Source of the DNA: Prevotella sp. CAG:1185
GTDB taxonomy: Bacteria; Bacteroidota; Bacteroidia; Bacteroidales; Bacteroidaceae
Assembly (NCBI GenBank): GCA_000436695.1
Contig: HF992629.1
Location: 1 to 7,888, forward strand
Length of the DNA stretch: 7,888 nucleotides
Reading direction: 5' to 3'
The notes beneath the pieces were generated by a model. The model had not been told where the DNA came from, did not search any database, and was given only the letters and a program-made list of their open reading frames with translations. Every line of letters begins with the position of its first letter. The stretch's first letter is position 1. The position numbers and the translations under genes are program-made. This document shows, one piece after another, positions 6,492-7,888 of this stretch.

Positions 6492-6566
6492 ATGGCAAAA
6501 TTACATTATATTGCTGGAATAATCGAAGAAAATCAGCAGATTAACGCAATAGAAACTGAGATTTAA

Positions 6567-6742
6567 GTAGTTAGGAGAAAATCGCAGAAGTTGGGTAGAG
6601 GACTGAAAACTATTTCAAAGCGGATTGGAGAAAGAGAACGGTTTCCTATTCGTTACCCGCCAGAAGTGCAGATTTAACAGTCGCCGCTTCGTTTGCTGCG
6701 TTCTGCGTAGATTTGCTTGTCAAGGATTAACTCGTTGATTTA
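6567..6742. other. Non-coding stretch before the integrase
   Basis: This 176-bp segment has no credible gene. The frame of the preceding short ORF reopens after its stop for about 37 codons (to 6678) with a very basic composition, but I do not recognise the product. No attachment-site repeat can be paired because the other end of any integrated element is outside the window. Confidence 0.4.
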
Positions 6743-6750
6743 TAGTTTTG
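6743..6750 (+). promoter_or_regulatory. Possible -7 box of the integrase promoter
   Basis: TAGTTTTG matches TAnnTTTG exactly and lies 19 bp before the ATG at 6770. The nearest upstream TTG (6717-6719) is 23 bp away, longer than the usual 19-21, so the -33 element is uncertain. The predicted leader would be only about a dozen nucleotides. Confidence 0.35.
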
Positions 6751-6769
6751 CAAACAAAAAAGAACGAGT

Positions 6770-7864
6770 ATGACAAGGAGTACATTTCGCTTGCTGTTCT
6801 ATGTGAACGGCAGCAAGGAGAAAAACGGAATTGTCCCCATCATGGGACGGGTTACAATCAACGGGACGGTGGCGCAGTTCAGTTGCAAGCGTAGCATCGC
6901 AAAGGAGCTTTGGGACGCAAAGGGCAACCGTGTCAAGGGCAAGAGCCGTGAAGCGAGGGAAACGAACCTTACGCTTGACAACATCAAGGCGCAAATCATC
7001 AAGCACTACCAGCGCATATCCGACCGTGAGGCGTATGTTACGGCTGAGATGGTGCGCAACGCCTACCAAGGTATCGGTAGCGAGTATGAAACGATACTCG
7101 GAGCATTTGACAAGGAGAACGCCAAGTTCCTGAAACGTGTCGGCAAAGACCGCTGCATGGGGTCTTACCGTGTAATGGTACGCTCACGGAACTATGTGGC
7201 GGCGTTCATCAAGTCGCGCTACAAGCGCAATGACATGTCAATGCTGGAACTTACTCCCGACTTCATCAAGGAGTTCTCTGTATTCCTTACAACGGAGCAA
7301 GGGTTGAAAAACGCTACCGTGTGGCTGGCCTGCATGTGGGTCAAGACGGTTGTTTCACGGGCGCATTACAACGGTCTGATACCGAGGAATCCGTTTGTAC
7401 AGTTCCGTATCACGCCCAACGTGAAGGAACGGGAATATCTTACGGAGGGGGAAATCCGGCAGCTTATCGAGCATGAGTTTGCCGATGCTACGCTTGCTTT
7501 CACCCGTGACCTGTTCGTCTTTGCCTGTTTCACCGCACTCAGCTTCGCAGACATCAGGGAACTGACCACGGACGAGATTATGGACGTGAACGGCGAGAAG
7601 TGGATTATCTCCAAACGGCACAAGACGGGTGTACCGTTCCAAGTGAAGCTACTGGATATCCCGTTGCAAATAATCGGAAAGTACAGACCGTTCCAAAAGG
7701 ACAATTCGGTTTTCGGCGAAATCAACTATTGGAACGTCTGCAAGAAGCTGAAAAAGGTTATCAGCGAGTGTGGCATAAACAAGCAAATCAGCTTTCATTG
7801 CTCAAGACATATTACTTTCTCTTACTCATTGAAAACAAGGGACTTACAAAGATTGTCAGCTTGA
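6770..7864 (+). pseudogene. Tyrosine recombinase (Bacteroides element integrase), frame broken in the catalytic domain
   Basis: Residues 1-about 95 match the N-terminal arm-binding region of Bacteroidetes integrases, about 105-215 the SAM-like core-binding domain (with LTPDFIKEF at 161-169), and about 222 onward the catalytic domain. Box I reads FTALSFADI (254-262), with Ser258 where most tyrosine recombinases have the first catalytic Arg. IntDOT of CTnDOT also has Ser there, so this alone need not inactivate it. The catalytic-domain Lys285 (HKTG) and the HxxRH motif (His343, Arg346, His347) are present. Right after His347 the frame departs from the family and stops at residue 364. The later His/Trp and the nucleophilic Tyr are missing, and relatives usually run to about 400 residues. 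Another frame from 7813 stays open to the window end and looks more family-like. A one-base deletion, a recombination junction or an assembly error could explain it. Confidence 0.8.
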
Positions 7865-7888
7865 CAGGTAACGACTTGGAAACCAGCA

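Larger units (their letters stand above)
6354..6566 (+). mobile_element. Probable insertion-sequence end with truncated transposase start
   Basis: The stretch beginning AGAGGGTGTGTCAAAATG resembles terminal inverted repeats of Bacteroidetes insertion sequences. It is followed by two stem-loops and then an ORF starting MAKLHYIAG at 6492 that stops after 24 codons (6566). The start resembles N-termini of IS1182-type transposases from memory, but nothing downstream continues as a transposase. No matching second end (complement of the first) occurs in the window. This suggests a deleted remnant. The hairpins and ORF are seen directly; the IS assignment is inference. Confidence 0.4.

Overview
The window looks like Bacteroidales chromosome, probably Prevotella/Segatella or Bacteroides. 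The reasons are AT-rich leaders without Shine-Dalgarno sites, TAnnTTTG-type promoter boxes, a type IX secretion-like C-terminal tail on one protein, a Cys-Ser-Ser-Asp-Glu-Glu lipoprotein N-terminus, and an integrase of the Bacteroides conjugative-transposon type. This placement rests on family features read by eye, not on a search.

Layout. Positions 1-944 hold no convincing gene. They contain a pair of 15-bp direct repeats 22 bp apart (440-476) that resemble an IS21-type end, and a very strong minus-strand terminator (847-892). Three minus-strand genes follow. In transcription order they are kduI (4401-3556), kduD (3364-2561) and a secreted CotH-kinase-like protein (2405-945). kduI and kduD are separated by 191 bp holding a large symmetric repeat structure: an 18-bp perfect inverted repeat, four 9-bp tandem repeats, and a 16-bp perfect palindrome. 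kduD ends in its own terminator (2497-2550), so the cotH-like gene is probably a separate transcription unit.

A divergent intergenic region (4402-4842) carries a good kduI promoter and a 10-bp inverted repeat. A two-gene plus-strand operon follows: a lipoprotein (4843-5361) and, 18 bp later, a predicted outer-membrane barrel with N-terminal 22-residue repeats (5380-6261). It ends in a hairpin plus T6 (6361-6402).

Positions 6350-6770 look like insertion-sequence debris: a start resembling an IS end, two mutually exclusive hairpins, and a 24-codon ORF. A tyrosine recombinase (6770-7864) follows. Its reading frame breaks just after the catalytic HxxRH motif, so the right side of the window looks like the edge of an integrated element with a damaged integrase.

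How the genes work together. KduI and KduD catalyse consecutive steps that convert unsaturated uronate products of pectin (or glycosaminoglycan) lyases to 2-keto-3-deoxygluconate. No lyase, transporter or regulator lies in the window. The CotH-like protein and the lipoprotein/barrel pair are cell-envelope proteins whose link to uronate use, if any, is unknown. I see no CRISPR array, tRNA or rRNA.
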